Shown here one piece after another: positions 63,684 through 64,000 of a stretch of DNA of 64,000 nt. The stretch is from assembly GCA_020161405.1 (NCBI GenBank), contig JAIUOD010000003.1:529392-593391 (forward strand), in the 5' to 3' direction. Origin of the DNA: Pseudomonadota bacterium. Its GTDB lineage: Bacteria > Pseudomonadota > Alphaproteobacteria > Caulobacterales > Aquidulcibacteraceae. The position numbers and the translations under genes are program-made. Under the pieces are notes generated by a model. It ran no database searches, was not told where the DNA came from, and was given only the letters and a program-made list of their open reading frames with translations. Each line of letters starts with the position of its first letter. The first letter of the stretch is position 1.

Positions 63684-64000
63684 CGTAAATAAACTGCTTC
63701 AAACTTTGCCAATGGCGCCATGCGTGCGCGATTAAGCTGTAGAGTGTCGCCAACAATTACGTAAGAATCAGCCCTTGATAGAACGTCACCAAATTTTTGT
63801 TCGACATCCATGCCATTGACACAAGCCATCATTGTTGATGCCATTTTGTCAAATTTAATGCGTTCCATTGGTTTTTCTTCGTATGAACCCATCATACGGT
63901 TACAACCGAACGAGCCATTAACGCTGCCATCATTTTTTAGAATCATATGGGCTTCATTTTGGGTTGGTGCGATTTTTTCACCCATTAATTCAGTTAGTTT
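63680..64000 (-). CDS. META-domain (HslJ-like) protein, 5' end beyond window
   Basis: The minus-strand frame runs to the window edge (KLTELMGEKI... in frame before the ATG at 63985), so the N-terminus, probably with a signal or lipobox, is missing. SVNGSFGCNRMMGSYE and MASTMMACVNGMDVEQKFGDVL, with a conserved cysteine, followed by SYVIVGDTLQL, are the META-domain pattern. Members are exported stress-related proteins such as HslJ. Position next to DUF559 is the only neighbour evidence. Confidence 0.85.
   Translation of the reverse strand, partial: KLTELMGEKIAPTQNEAHMILKNDGSVNGSFGCNRMMGSYEEKPMERIKFDKMASTMMACVNGMDVEQKFGDVLSRADSYVIVGDTLQLNRARMAPLAKFEAVYLR

Overview
The window comes from an AT-rich (roughly 40% GC by eye) alphaproteobacterium. 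Support for this class: a GANTC-type CcrM DNA methyltransferase, the duplicated b/b' subunits of F0 ATP synthase, a two-subunit glycine decarboxylase (GcvPA/GcvPB), folate-dependent TrmFO, a PetP/PetR-like MarR plus response-regulator pair, the ProC-YbjN-UbiK cluster, the Lgt-MidA-PgeF-DUF3422 cluster and a short LID-less adenylate kinase. The order ccrM, dciA-like, dsbA, dsbA, smc, atpIBEF'F recalls Caulobacterales, but I cannot place the genus.

Layout. 1-3.5 kb: the end of trmFO, small exported or membrane-anchored proteins of unknown function (one interrupted by a stop codon), a highly structured palindromic element, then smpB. 3.5-16.5 kb: dapA, a lytic transglycosylase, a hybrid histidine kinase, a YhhN protein, ilvE, a MarR/OmpR-type regulator pair with a separated sensor kinase, cspA, proC, ybjN-like and ubiK-like genes. 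16.8-26 kb: lgt, midA, pgeF, DUF3422 and prs, then a SulP transporter facing a chromate transporter. 26.1-36.9 kb: rplY and pth, then ccrM behind a dense GANTC cluster, a DciA-like gene, two DsbA-like proteins, smc and the F0 ATP synthase operon. 37-46.6 kb: an acyltransferase, the riboswitch-controlled gcvT-gcvH-gcvPA-gcvPB operon, an SPFH/NfeD pair and a ZnuD-like TonB receptor behind a Zur-like box. 46.7-62.4 kb: the S10-spc-alpha ribosomal supercluster on the minus strand, from rpsJ to rplQ with secY, adk and rpoA. A catalase gene on the opposite strand, with an OxyR-like site, splits it between adk and rpsM. 62.4-64 kb: a long gene-poor region holding a GC-rich inverted pair of REP-like repeats, then a DUF559 endonuclease-like gene and the end of a META-domain gene.

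Most genes are housekeeping. The interest lies between them: the GNRA-containing palindromic element filling the smpB downstream gap, five roughly helically phased GANTC sites before ccrM, a hairpin over the ribosome-binding site of the hybrid kinase, the catalase intrusion with its own control sites and a replacement promoter for rpsM, the Zur-box TonB receptor without a visible signal peptide, and the REPIN-like repeat beside a DUF559 nuclease gene. No tRNA, rRNA, CRISPR array, complete insertion sequence or prophage was seen. Promoters and operators were read by eye and are hypotheses.
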